NCBI GenBank assembly: GCA_003131945.1
Contig: PKWD01000396.1
Span: 5,921 to 17,981 of the forward strand
Reading direction: 5' to 3'
DNA from: Acidimicrobiaceae bacterium
GTDB taxonomy: Bacteria > Actinomycetota > Acidimicrobiia > Acidimicrobiales > UBA8190
DNA: 12,061 bases
This document shows positions 1 through 6,842 of this stretch, one piece after another. Both the position numbers and the translations under genes were made by a program. Position 1 is the first letter of the stretch. Each line of letters begins with the position of its first letter. The notes under the pieces were generated by a model. The model saw nothing but the letters and a program-made list of their open reading frames with translations, did not search any database and had not been told where the DNA came from.

Positions 1-2043
1 GCGAGCGAACGATCGGGAAGCTTCGGCCAACGGCTCGTGTCTGAGGTGGTACGGAGCCCCGACGTCGAGATCTTCCTGGTGAACCCGAACTACGACACTG
101 TTCTCGGGCGACGCTGCGTGGCCACCCTTGACGACCTCGAGGGTCCGGTCGATCTCGTGCTCCTCGGCGTACCCGATACCGCGGTGGAGAATGAGCTGAC
201 CCGGGCGGCGCATCGCGGTGACCGCTCGGCCGTCATCTTCGGCGGCCTTTTCGAGCCCGACCACCGGCAAAGCACGGGTCTGCGCGACCGGGTGGCGGGT
301 ATCGCTCGCGCCGCCGACATGGCCGTCTGCGGAGGAGGCTGTATGGGGTTCGTCAACGTGGCCAGGGGCCTGCGCGCCATCGGCTACGTCGAGCGAGACC
401 CTCTGCCTCATGGACCCGTCGCCTTCATCACCCATTCGGGGTCCGTCTTCTCGGCCTTGTTGCGGACGCGCCGACACCTCGGTTTCACCGTGGCCGTCTC
501 TACCGGTCAGGAGTTGGTCACCACCACAGCCTCCTACCTCGAGTACGCGCTCGCTCTCGAACAGACGCGGGTGGTGGGGCTCCTCCTCGAGACCATGCGC
601 GATCCTGAGCACATGCGCGACGCCTTGGACAGAGCGGCGCGCCGGGATGTCGCCGTGGTGGCCCTCACCGTTGGAGGATCAACCGTGGGACGGGCGATGG
701 TGGCGGCCCACTCCGGGGCCCTGGCCGGCAGCGACGGGGCGTGGGAAGCGATGTTCGAGGCGCACGGGGTAATCCGCGTCCGGGATCTCGACGAAATGGC
801 CGACACCCTCGAGCTCTTTGCTGCCGGCCGGCGAGCTGCGCCCACGCCGGGACCCGGCGGGATCGCCTCGGTACACGACTCGGGAGCCGAGCGTGCTTTG
901 GTGGTCGACATTGCCGCATCCGTCGGGCTCTCTTTTGCATCCATCAGTAACACCACACAGCAGCGACTGGCCGATCTGCTTGACGACGGCCTCGTTGCCA
1001 ACAATCCTCTCGACGTCTGGGGTACGGGTTCCGATACCGAGAGCTTGGTCGCCGCGTCGCTAAAGGCGATGGCGGAGGACGAGGAGGTGTCAGCCTTGGC
1101 CTTAGCCGTGGACCTGATCGCCGAGTACGACGGGGACGACTCCTACCCGGCGGCCGTCCTCAGCGTGGCCGGGTCGACCACGAAGCCCGTGGCGGTGCTG
1201 TCCAATCTGGGTAGCGCCATCGACGAGGTGGCGGCGACACGCATCCGGGCGGGCGGGGTTCCGGTCCTCGAGGGGACCCATAGCGGGCTTTTGGCGCTGC
1301 GCCATCTCATCGATCACTCCATGATCCATCGGTGGAAGGCACCCCCTGTCGTCGAGACCGACACCTCTCGGCAGCGCCGATGGCGTCATCGTCTGAGCAC
1401 AAGCCGTCTCGGTGGTGCCGAGGTGTTCGAGCTGTTAGCCGACTATGGCATTCCCGTGGTAAATGCCCGATCGGTCACGTCGTCCGCCCACGCCGTGACG
1501 GTGGCGGACGAATTGGGCTATCCCGTTGTGCTGAAGACCGACGAGCCCTCGATCACCCACAAGTCCGATGTCGGGGGCGTTGCGCTCGGAGTAGCCGACG
1601 CCGATGCCGTTATCGAGGCCTACGACGACCTCTCGCGTCGACTCGGTCGGCGCGTCATGGTGGCCGCCACTTCGCCACCAGGGGTGGAGATGGCCCTCGG
1701 CCTCATCCGCGATCCCCACCTCGGACCCCTCGTAGTGGTGGGAGCCGGTGGGGTGCTGGTAGAGATCTTGGGCGACCGAGTCGTCCGCCTACCCCCCATC
1801 GACGAAGCGCGTGCGCTCGATGCCCTTGCTCAATTGACGGTGTCGTCCCTCCTTGACGGCGTACGCGGCGGCCCTCCGGTCGATCGGCGGGAAGCGGCGC
1901 TCGCCATCGTCGCCCTCTCTCATCTGGCCATGGAGCTCGGCGATGCGCTCGAGGCGCTGGACATCAACCCTCTGCGTTGCGGTCCGAAGGGATGCGTGGC
2001 ATTGGACGCCCTCGTCGTGCCCCGGTCCAGCGCCGGTACGTAG
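1..2043 (+). CDS. NDP-forming acyl-CoA synthetase (fused alpha-beta, ATP-grasp), 5' truncated by the window edge
   Basis: Enzymes of this family interconvert a carboxylate, CoA and ATP with an acyl-CoA, ADP and phosphate through a phosphohistidine. The frame is open to base 1, and the first residues read ASERSGSFGQRL, the usual glycine loop of the CoA-binding Rossmann domain. The real start therefore lies upstream, and the GTG at 37 is internal. Domain order is CoA-binding (to about base 400), ligase-CoA domain with THSGS (bases 427-441), the phosphorylated-His motif AHSGALAGSD (His codon 709-711), and a C-terminal ATP-grasp domain (about 1410-2030) with THKSDVGGV (His codon 1558-1560), GVEMALG and DINPL. 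There is no GNAT acetyltransferase domain, so it is not a Pat-type protein lysine acetyltransferase. About 680 residues are visible, near the full family length, so only a few are missing. It converges on the cupin gene across 30 bp. Family assignment is firm; the acid substrate is unknown. Confidence 0.93.
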   Translation, partial: ASERSGSFGQRLVSEVVRSPDVEIFLVNPNYDTVLGRRCVATLDDLEGPVDLVLLGVPDTAVENELTRAAHRGDRSAVIFGGLFEPDHRQSTGLRDRVAGIARAADMAVCGGGCMGFVNVARGLRAIGYVERDPLPHGPVAFITHSGSVFSALLRTRRHLGFTVAVSTGQELVTTTASYLEYALALEQTRVVGLLLETMRDPEHMRDALDRAARRDVAVVALTVGGSTVGRAMVAAHSGALAGSDGAWEAMFEAHGVIRVRDLDEMADTLELFAAGRRAAPTPGPGGIASVHDSGAERALVVDIAASVGLSFASISNTTQQRLADLLDDGLVANNPLDVWGTGSDTESLVAASLKAMAEDEEVSALALAVDLIAEYDGDDSYPAAVLSVAGSTTKPVAVLSNLGSAIDEVAATRIRAGGVPVLEGTHSGLLALRHLIDHSMIHRWKAPPVVETDTSRQRRWRHRLSTSRLGGAEVFELLADYGIPVVNARSVTSSAHAVTVADELGYPVVLKTDEPSITHKSDVGGVALGVADADAVIEAYDDLSRRLGRRVMVAATSPPGVEMALGLIRDPHLGPLVVVGAGGVLVEILGDRVVRLPPIDEARALDALAQLTVSSLLDGVRGGPPVDRREAALAIVALSHLAMELGDALEALDINPLRCGPKGCVALDALVVPRSSAGT

Positions 2044-2073
2044 GATACGGGACGACCCTCCCCCATCACCGGC

Positions 2074-2430
2074 TTAGAAGATCACGTAGAGCTTACGGAG
2101 GGTCTCGGCGATCTCCCAGGTGCCGCTCCATCCTCTGGGAAACACCGCCGTATCGCCGGTGACCAACTCGACCGGCTCTCCCCCGTCAATGGTCACGGTC
2201 ATCCGCCCACCGATGATGTGAACAAACTCATGGGTTTCGAGAAGCCAACGGGAGGGGCCGGGGGTGCATTCCCAGACGCCGATCTCCTGGTCGCCGTCGC
2301 TCCACAGCGTCAACCCCGAGGTGGTCATCTCCGGGCCGGTGGCCTCCTCGAGAACGCCCCAGTCCTCGAGGTCGGTGATCTCGTCGGCCTTGCTCAGGAA
2401 CTGAGTAATGGGGATGGTATCGCCGCTCAT
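2074..2430 (-). CDS. Small single-domain cupin, DUF861 (cupin_3) type
   Basis: A 118-residue protein that is essentially one cupin beta-barrel. The N-terminal half carries WECTPGPSRW (about residues 53-62). The core THEFVHIIGGRMTVTIDGG and the proline/glycine turn GDTAVFPRGWSGTWE follow, and it ends RKLYVIF, the typical finish of DUF861 proteins. Length matches the family. It has fewer metal-binding histidines than classical cupins, so metal binding and catalysis are uncertain. Its ATG overlaps the stop of the upstream FAD oxidoreductase gene as ATGA, and an AAAGGA ribosome-binding site sits 10 nt before it (2441-2446) inside that gene, so the two are translationally coupled. Cupins of this kind often accompany amine or amino-acid catabolic enzymes. 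A role in sensing or handling the oxidoreductase's substrate or product is inference. Confidence 0.88.
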   Translation of the reverse strand: MSGDTIPITQFLSKADEITDLEDWGVLEEATGPEMTTSGLTLWSDGDQEIGVWECTPGPSRWLLETHEFVHIIGGRMTVTIDGGEPVELVTGDTAVFPRGWSGTWEIAETLRKLYVIF

Positions 2431-3644
2431 GTGATTGTGGTCCTTTCTGGGAATGGAAGCGCGATGGGATCAGGATCGAGGCGACTGTGACCCGCCGCGT
2501 CGAAGCGATCGAGACCCAGTGGACCGGTATTCACCACGTCACTGGACCCGGTCAGTGCTAAGTCGGCGGCCGCCCTCGAGACACCGGGGCCCCACATCAT
2601 CCCGTGACCACCGGCAGAAGCGATTGTGGTGCCCCCGATGGGCCCGTCGGGGCCGAGCACGGGTCCGAGGATCGGCAGATGGTCCGGCGTGTAGTCGATA
2701 GTGGCGGCCCACACCTGTCGCAAGCGGAGGGATCGGGTCACCGGAACAAGTTCGGCCAGTCGTGCCCGCATCTTATCCAGATAGGCCCAATCAATTTCCG
2801 TAGCCTCACCGGGCACCTCGTCCGGATTGCTCATGCCGAGGAGCAGTCCCCCCTCCTCGGGGCGCCAATAGAGTCCGGCCGACACATCGAAGACCATCGG
2901 TAGCCGAGATGGCTCGAGATCAGGATGGGGCTCCGTGACAGCCACCTGATGGCGCACACCACCCACGGGGACCCTGCTACCGGCAAGGCGCCCCACCGCC
3001 GCTAGCTGAGGGCCGCCGGTAAGCACGACCGTTCCTGTCGCCACGCGACCTTCACTTGTCTCCACACCCACAACCCGGCCGCCTGAGGTCACCAGGCCCT
3101 CAAAGGCAACCCTTTCATAGACCGTGACACCTGACGTGACCAGAGCCACGGTATAGGCGAGGACATTGCGCGGCGGGTCAATGTAACCGTCTTCATCGCA
3201 GAAGGTCCCACCCCTGGTCGATCCGGCGACCATCGTGGGGTTGAGAATGCTCGCCTCGTCGGGGTCCACCCAACGAACGGACACGCCCAGGTTCTGTTGC
3301 ATGACCAACCGTTGACGAGCCGTCTCCACATCGGTATCGGTGAAGGCAGGGAGAAAATACCCCTGGCGTACAAAGCCCGAGTCGTTGCCCAACTCCTGGC
3401 GCTGCGCGAGGTAAAAGGCCCGGCTCCATTCGGCCAGGCGGACGGCGGTGGGAGTGCCGCCCTGACTGCGCACAATGCCGGCGGCTCGACTGCTGGCGCC
3501 GTGCCCCAACGTCGACCGTTCGATGAGCACTACCCGGCCGGCACCGCTGCGTCGCAGGAAATACGCACACCAGGCGCCCACGGTTCCCCCGCCCACCACC
3601 AAGGCGTCGGCGGAGGAGCCGCTTAGTGTCCCACCACTTTCCAC
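2427..3644 (-). CDS. FAD-dependent oxidoreductase, DAO family (sarcosine/dimethylglycine-oxidase-like)
   Basis: DAO-family flavoproteins oxidise C-N bonds of secondary or tertiary amines and amino acids, often releasing N-methyl groups as formaldehyde. The dinucleotide-binding motif VVGGGTVG lies at residues 16-23, with the ribose-binding acidic residue in LIE (about 42). SSRAAGIVR follows, and near the C-terminus DHLPILGP and SAGGHGMMWGPG form the second FAD-contact region typical of sarcosine oxidase beta-like proteins. There is no aminomethyltransferase/folate domain, unlike dimethylglycine dehydrogenase. With this GTG start (3642-3644) it has 405 residues. An alternative TTG at 3678-3680 gives 417 but leaves only 20 bp before the divergent gene and has no visible ribosome-binding site; the GTG has GGAG, though only 2 nt away. 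It is first in a two-gene operon with the cupin. Family is firm; substrate and exact start are not. Confidence 0.88.
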   Translation of the reverse strand: MESGGTLSGSSADALVVGGGTVGAWCAYFLRRSGAGRVVLIERSTLGHGASSRAAGIVRSQGGTPTAVRLAEWSRAFYLAQRQELGNDSGFVRQGYFLPAFTDTDVETARQRLVMQQNLGVSVRWVDPDEASILNPTMVAGSTRGGTFCDEDGYIDPPRNVLAYTVALVTSGVTVYERVAFEGLVTSGGRVVGVETSEGRVATGTVVLTGGPQLAAVGRLAGSRVPVGGVRHQVAVTEPHPDLEPSRLPMVFDVSAGLYWRPEEGGLLLGMSNPDEVPGEATEIDWAYLDKMRARLAELVPVTRSLRLRQVWAATIDYTPDHLPILGPVLGPDGPIGGTTIASAGGHGMMWGPGVSRAAADLALTGSSDVVNTGPLGLDRFDAAGHSRLDPDPIALPFPERTTIT

Positions 3645-3666
3645 AACTCCGACGCTCGCATAAACT
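3638..3666 (+). promoter_or_regulatory. Candidate sigma-70-type promoter of the acyl-CoA dehydrogenase gene
   Basis: The -35-like TTTCCA (3638-3643) and -10-like TAAACT (3661-3666, matching TANNNT) are separated by 17 bp and lie upstream of the acyl-CoA dehydrogenase ATG at 3701. The predicted transcript would start near 3673, leaving a leader of about 28 nt that contains the GAGGAGG ribosome-binding site. The -10 overlaps the inverted repeat at 3664-3677. The -35 match is only partial (4 of 6). Confidence 0.45.
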
Positions 3667-3677
3667 GAACCTTCAGT
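3664..3677. promoter_or_regulatory. Inverted repeat ACTGAA-CC-TTCAGT, possible repressor operator
   Basis: Perfect 6-bp arms with a 2-bp centre lie in the short region between the divergent FAD oxidoreductase and acyl-CoA dehydrogenase genes. The repeat covers the last three bases of the candidate -10 box and the predicted transcription start, a position where a bound dimeric regulator (TetR- or GntR-like, for example) would block transcription. Such an arm pair is expected a few times by chance in 12 kb, so location is the main argument. No regulator gene is visible in the window. Confidence 0.4.
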
Positions 3678-3684
3678 CAAGGCC

Positions 3685-3691
3685 GAGGAGG
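3685..3691 (+). promoter_or_regulatory. Ribosome-binding site GAGGAGG fixing the acyl-CoA dehydrogenase start
   Basis: A strong Shine-Dalgarno sequence lies 9 nt before the ATG at 3701. It decides against the longer reading frame from 3626, whose extra N-terminal residues do not resemble the family and would overlap the divergent gene. Confidence 0.8.
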
Positions 3692-3700
3692 CTCACCCAC

Positions 3701-4867
3701 ATGTACAACCTCACGCCCGACGACCTCGAAATTCAGGCGCGTGCCCGTTCATTCGTGGACGAGCTTATTCCTTTCGAGGAAGAGGCCGAAGGCAACGTCG
3801 GCGAGCTGCCCCACAAGACTGAGGCGCGTTTTCGAAACCGAGCGCTCGACCTCGGCCTTCATGCCACGAATATGCCAAAGGAACTCGGCGGGGGCGGTTA
3901 CTCGATGCTCCAACAGGTTCTTGTTCAGGAGCAGGGCGGGCGGGCCACCAACGCCCTAGGTTGGGTGCTCGGCACTCCGCCGGCGTGGCTCCCCCCTGTG
4001 GCCACTCCCGACCAGATCGAGCGCTATGTGCTTCCGGCCATTCGGGGCGAAAAGGAGGAGTGTTACGCCATCTCCGAAGAGGGTGCTGGGTCCGATGTCG
4101 ATGCCATCGTGGCCACCGCACGTCGCGACGGTGGCGACTACATCCTCGACGGCGTCAAATGGCACGTAACCTCCTACAACTCCAGTGCGTACGCGTTCTT
4201 TCAGGCCAAACTCACCAACGGGGAGCACGCCGGGGAGCACGCCATGTTCATCGTGGACCTACCGACCGAGGGCGTTCGCGTCGTACGTACGCCGGCCTAT
4301 ACCCACACCATCAGCCATCATCATCCGATCGTGGCCTTCGAATCCGTCCGGGTGCCCGCCTCCCAGATTGTGGGGAGTGAGGGTGATGGAATGGCCTTTG
4401 CTCACGAGTGGTTCCGGTACGAGCGCATCATGGTGGCGTCCCGCTGCCTGGGCGGGGCCACTCGGCTGATCGACGACACCACCCAATTCGCCAAGGAGAG
4501 AATCGTCAACGGTCACCCGATCACCGAGTTCGGAGCGGTCCAGGCCATGCTGGCCGACAGTCTGACCGAGTTCTTCGCCGCACGGTCCATGGTCTACGAG
4601 ACGGCCAAGGGCATTGACACCGGGCTCGACCTCAAGATCCAACACACCCAGTGCTCGATGGCCAAGCTCTACGCTTCCGAAATGGCCGGCCGAGTGGCGG
4701 ACCGATGCGTCCAGATCTTCGCTGGTCGCGGCTATATGCGCGAAAACGTCGCTGAGCGCCTCTTTCGCGAGCTCCGAGTAGAGCGAATCTGGGAAGGCAC
4801 AAGCGAGGTGCAACGCTCGATCATTGCCAACCAGATGGTGAAGCGGGGTCCAGGCGCATTCGCCTGA
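3701..4867 (+). CDS. Acyl-CoA dehydrogenase family protein
   Basis: Flavoenzymes of this family introduce a 2,3 double bond into an acyl-CoA and pass electrons to electron-transfer flavoprotein. The 388-residue length is typical. The N-terminal helical domain is residues 1-120. The FAD/substrate beta-domain has ISEEGAGSD (124-132) and KWHVTSY (153-159). The C-terminal helical domain has the FAD-binding region QIFAGRGYMRE (338-348) and RIWEGTSEVQR (362-372), whose Glu365 aligns with the catalytic base of medium-chain acyl-CoA dehydrogenase. A second Glu (241, in RYERIMVA) lies where isovaleryl-CoA dehydrogenase keeps its base. A stretch of histidines (SHHHP, about 205-209) in the middle domain is distinctive. 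It is transcribed alone, divergent from the FAD/cupin operon and convergent with the Rieske gene. Substrate unknown; the neighbours suggest a CoA-activated small or amine-derived acid rather than a routine fatty acid. Confidence 0.93.
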   Translation: MYNLTPDDLEIQARARSFVDELIPFEEEAEGNVGELPHKTEARFRNRALDLGLHATNMPKELGGGGYSMLQQVLVQEQGGRATNALGWVLGTPPAWLPPVATPDQIERYVLPAIRGEKEECYAISEEGAGSDVDAIVATARRDGGDYILDGVKWHVTSYNSSAYAFFQAKLTNGEHAGEHAMFIVDLPTEGVRVVRTPAYTHTISHHHPIVAFESVRVPASQIVGSEGDGMAFAHEWFRYERIMVASRCLGGATRLIDDTTQFAKERIVNGHPITEFGAVQAMLADSLTEFFAARSMVYETAKGIDTGLDLKIQHTQCSMAKLYASEMAGRVADRCVQIFAGRGYMRENVAERLFRELRVERIWEGTSEVQRSIIANQMVKRGPGAFA

Positions 4868-4905
4868 CAAACCCTTCGAGCCCCGAGGGTCCGCTGGGAA
4901 ACCAC

Positions 4906-4923
4906 GTCAACCTGGGGGTTGAC
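4906..4923. terminator. Hairpin between convergent genes, possible bidirectional terminator
   Basis: GTCAACC (4906-4912), loop TGGG, GGTTGAC (4917-4923) form a perfect 7-bp stem in the 60-bp gap between the acyl-CoA dehydrogenase stop (4867) and the Rieske stop (4928). The position suits a terminator shared by both genes. On the plus strand it is followed only by CCTTTC and on the minus strand by GTGGTTTCC, so neither U-tract is strong. A weaker hairpin (4871-4876 with 4885-4890) precedes it. Confidence 0.45.
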
Positions 4924-4927
4924 CCTT

Positions 4928-6121
4928 TCAGCTCGTCGGTATCGGAGCGCCGGAGTTGCGCACCGGGTAACCCTGATAACCACGGGCCACCATCGTCACG
5001 TATTGATAGACAGCGTCCTCTGCGCCAGCCATTGGTCCGGGCCGGGCGTGGACCGATGAGAGTCCCCGTTGGACCGAGGCGCAGGCTTTCCAGTCCTGTT
5101 GGTTGGTGATGTCCCAGAGGTTCATGGCGTACGACGGATCGAAGTCGGTCATTTCGATTGCCTCGGGAGCAAAAGCCCAGGTGCACTCGACCTGCGTGGA
5201 ATCCACCGCCAACGGAGTCAGTCGGTGGGTCATCACATAGTCCGGGTGGAGGCTGATGAGAATATTGGGAAAGATGTTCGCGTAAATTACCGTGCGCAAA
5301 CCCTTCTCATCGAGTCCCCGCAGCATCACACCGCCACTCTTTCCGTCGAGCGACATTGTGTCCATGCCATCACGGAGATCCATGGTTCCCCCGACCCAAG
5401 CACCTTCGGAGTGATAATTGTCCCCGCTCTTCGGTGGACTGATCTCGCAGAATTCGGGATGGATCATCCCGCAGTGGTAGCACTCGTGGTAGTTCTCAGT
5501 CAGTATCTTCCAATTGGCTGCCACAACGTAAACATGACTTCCGGCCACCCGGAGCCGCTCGAGCTCATACGGCGCCACAACGCCCTCGAGGCTGGCGAGC
5601 GACGCGTCCAGCGGCGCTGCGGCACCGGATCCATCGACAAATACCAGTCCGTGCCACTCAACTGCCGGAAGCTCGGTGAGTCCATGTTCCGAAGGATCAA
5701 AGCCATCAACATCGTTGAATCCCGGCGCGGTCCATACGTCTCCCTCAAGGGTGTAGGACCATGAGTGGTACGGGCATATCACACGGCCATGATGGGTCGA
5801 GACCCCACATGGAAGCAGCTCGTGGCCGCGGTGGCTGCAGACATTGGCGAAGGCCCGCAACACTCCGTCGGAGGCCCGGGTGAGGAGCACCCCGGCGCTC
5901 CCCAAGGACTCAGCCAACTGGTCCCCCGGGGCGGCCACGTCTTCACTTCGACCGACGCACATCCAGCCACCATCGAAGAAGTGTCGCTGCTCCCACGCGA
6001 ACACGGCGGGGTCGACGTAGGCGGCACGGGGCAACATGCGGCTACGGCCAAACGGCTGCAGCGACGCTTCCAGAGCCGCCGGGTCAAGCGGGGCCGGGTC
6101 AGAAGCAGACTGAATGACCAT
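4928..6121 (-). CDS. Rieske non-heme iron oxygenase alpha subunit, betaine/carnitine-monooxygenase-like
   Basis: Rieske oxygenases use a 2Fe-2S cluster and a mononuclear iron to hydroxylate substrates with O2; the nearest-looking branch demethylates or cleaves quaternary amines. This 397-residue protein has the N-terminal Rieske domain with Cys95-x-His97 and Cys116-x-x-His119, an 18-residue gap that is slightly long. The catalytic domain has ENYHECYHCGMIHPEF (209-224): His216 and His221 are the likely iron ligands, with Asp343 in NQQDW as the third. The residue bridging the two centres is Glu213, not Asp, as I recall for carnitine monooxygenase CntA. The ATG at 6121 has AGGA 8 nt upstream (6130-6133). 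It needs a ferredoxin or reductase partner, none of which is in the window. It converges on the acyl-CoA dehydrogenase gene. Class is firm; substrate assignment is inference, and an aromatic acid cannot be excluded. Confidence 0.93.
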   Translation of the reverse strand: MVIQSASDPAPLDPAALEASLQPFGRSRMLPRAAYVDPAVFAWEQRHFFDGGWMCVGRSEDVAAPGDQLAESLGSAGVLLTRASDGVLRAFANVCSHRGHELLPCGVSTHHGRVICPYHSWSYTLEGDVWTAPGFNDVDGFDPSEHGLTELPAVEWHGLVFVDGSGAAAPLDASLASLEGVVAPYELERLRVAGSHVYVVAANWKILTENYHECYHCGMIHPEFCEISPPKSGDNYHSEGAWVGGTMDLRDGMDTMSLDGKSGGVMLRGLDEKGLRTVIYANIFPNILISLHPDYVMTHRLTPLAVDSTQVECTWAFAPEAIEMTDFDPSYAMNLWDITNQQDWKACASVQRGLSSVHARPGPMAGAEDAVYQYVTMVARGYQGYPVRNSGAPIPTS

Positions 6122-6128
6122 ACAGTCA

Positions 6129-6157
6129 ATCCTATAAGTGGCACCCTGCCGCGTCCA
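6129..6157 (-). promoter_or_regulatory. Candidate promoter of the Rieske gene, possibly giving a leaderless transcript
   Basis: Reading the minus strand, TGGACG (6157-6152, 4 of 6 to TTGACA) and TAGGAT (6134-6129, TANNNT) are separated by 17 bp. The -10 ends 7 nt before the ATG, so transcription could begin at the A of the start codon, a common arrangement in Actinobacteria. The AGGA that would serve as ribosome-binding site lies inside the -10, so only one of the two readings can hold for this promoter. Confidence 0.4.
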
Positions 6158-6176
6158 GCGGTCCCGATTGCCTCAT

Positions 6177-6194
6177 CCGGCCTCGTTCGGCCGG
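6177..6194. repeat. GC-rich inverted repeat CCGGCC-N6-GGCCGG
   Basis: Perfect 6-bp arms around TCGTTC, about 55 bp upstream of the Rieske start and 20 bp beyond its -35 candidate. No U-tract follows on either strand, so it is not a standard terminator. It could be a regulator site or simply a product of GC-rich sequence. Confidence 0.3.
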
Positions 6195-6842
6195 TGCTGT
6201 CGTGAGAGCGCCTTGATCTGGACGTATGCGGAAGCAGCGCCCTACCGCGACGGCCTGCCATACCGCTCTCTGTCGAAGGCGCAGTGAGCTCACACGGGCC
6301 GGGGATGGCCAAAGCGAACTGACAGACGGACACGATCGATGTCATCGCCGTGGCAGAGACAAGCCGATCTATAGGGCCAGTCGCCATGTCCAACCGGAAC
6401 TAAACGTGCTTTCCTCCGGCAAAATCTGCAGTTCCCCATTCCTCAGCCAACGAATCAAACCAACAGCAGCCCTCGAACGTGGACATCCACAGGTTCCGCT
6501 TTCGCCTGTACGTCTCGTCTCCTTCGCAGACGACGAACTGCCTGCGACTCGCCAGAACATTACGCTCGCACACATTCCGACACTGCTGCCAACACAGTCG
6601 TCGCTGCCTCGAAGCATCCCTTGTCCGCTCGGAAACCGTTGAGAAGAAGGTACTTGCACAGCCCGAGCACGCAGAGAGCGGCGAGCGGTGCGGCGCAAGT
6701 TCCCGGGTGGTGACGGGCGCCGCATTCACGCCGCCTTGGCCCCATGGCTCGTCGATGGGCGGGACTGCCACGCTCTGGTCGACAGCCAGTACAGTTCCGC
6801 AGGTATGGCTGATGACCTACTCAACCACGGAAGAGCCAGGCC

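Larger units (their letters stand above)
6122..6842. other. About 720 bases without a credible gene, between divergent Rieske and aldehyde dehydrogenase genes
   Basis: Apart from the Rieske promoter and a GC-rich hairpin at 6177-6194, I can assign nothing here. Composition is visibly less G/C-rich than the flanking genes (AT-richer stretches around 6400-6500). The longest open frames (6226-6642 +, 6479-6955 +, 6400-6771 -) give Cys-, Arg- and Ser-rich translations resembling no family I know. I found no tRNA-like T-loop, transposase fragment or terminal inverted repeats. It may be decayed coding DNA, a long control region, or carry an unrecognised small RNA. Confidence 0.5.

Noticed and set aside
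37..2043. GTG at 37 as the start of the acyl-CoA synthetase
   Set aside because: The frame is open to base 1, and the residues before it form the conserved glycine loop of the CoA-binding domain, so the gene begins outside the window.
4259..4870. Minus-strand 203-residue frame opposite the acyl-CoA dehydrogenase
   Set aside because: Antisense shadow of a strongly supported gene.
5069..5764. Plus-strand 231-residue frame opposite the Rieske gene
   Set aside because: It lies entirely inside a confident gene on the other strand and its translation resembles no protein family; high-GC genes commonly leave such shadows.
6226..6642. Plus-strand open frame of 138 residues in the long spacer
   Set aside because: Low-complexity Arg/Ser/Pro translation, no domain, no start signals.
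6400..6771. Minus-strand open frame of 123 residues in the long spacer
   Set aside because: Its third codon positions are moderately G/C-rich, but it is Cys- and Trp-rich, matches no family I recognise and has no clear ribosome-binding site.
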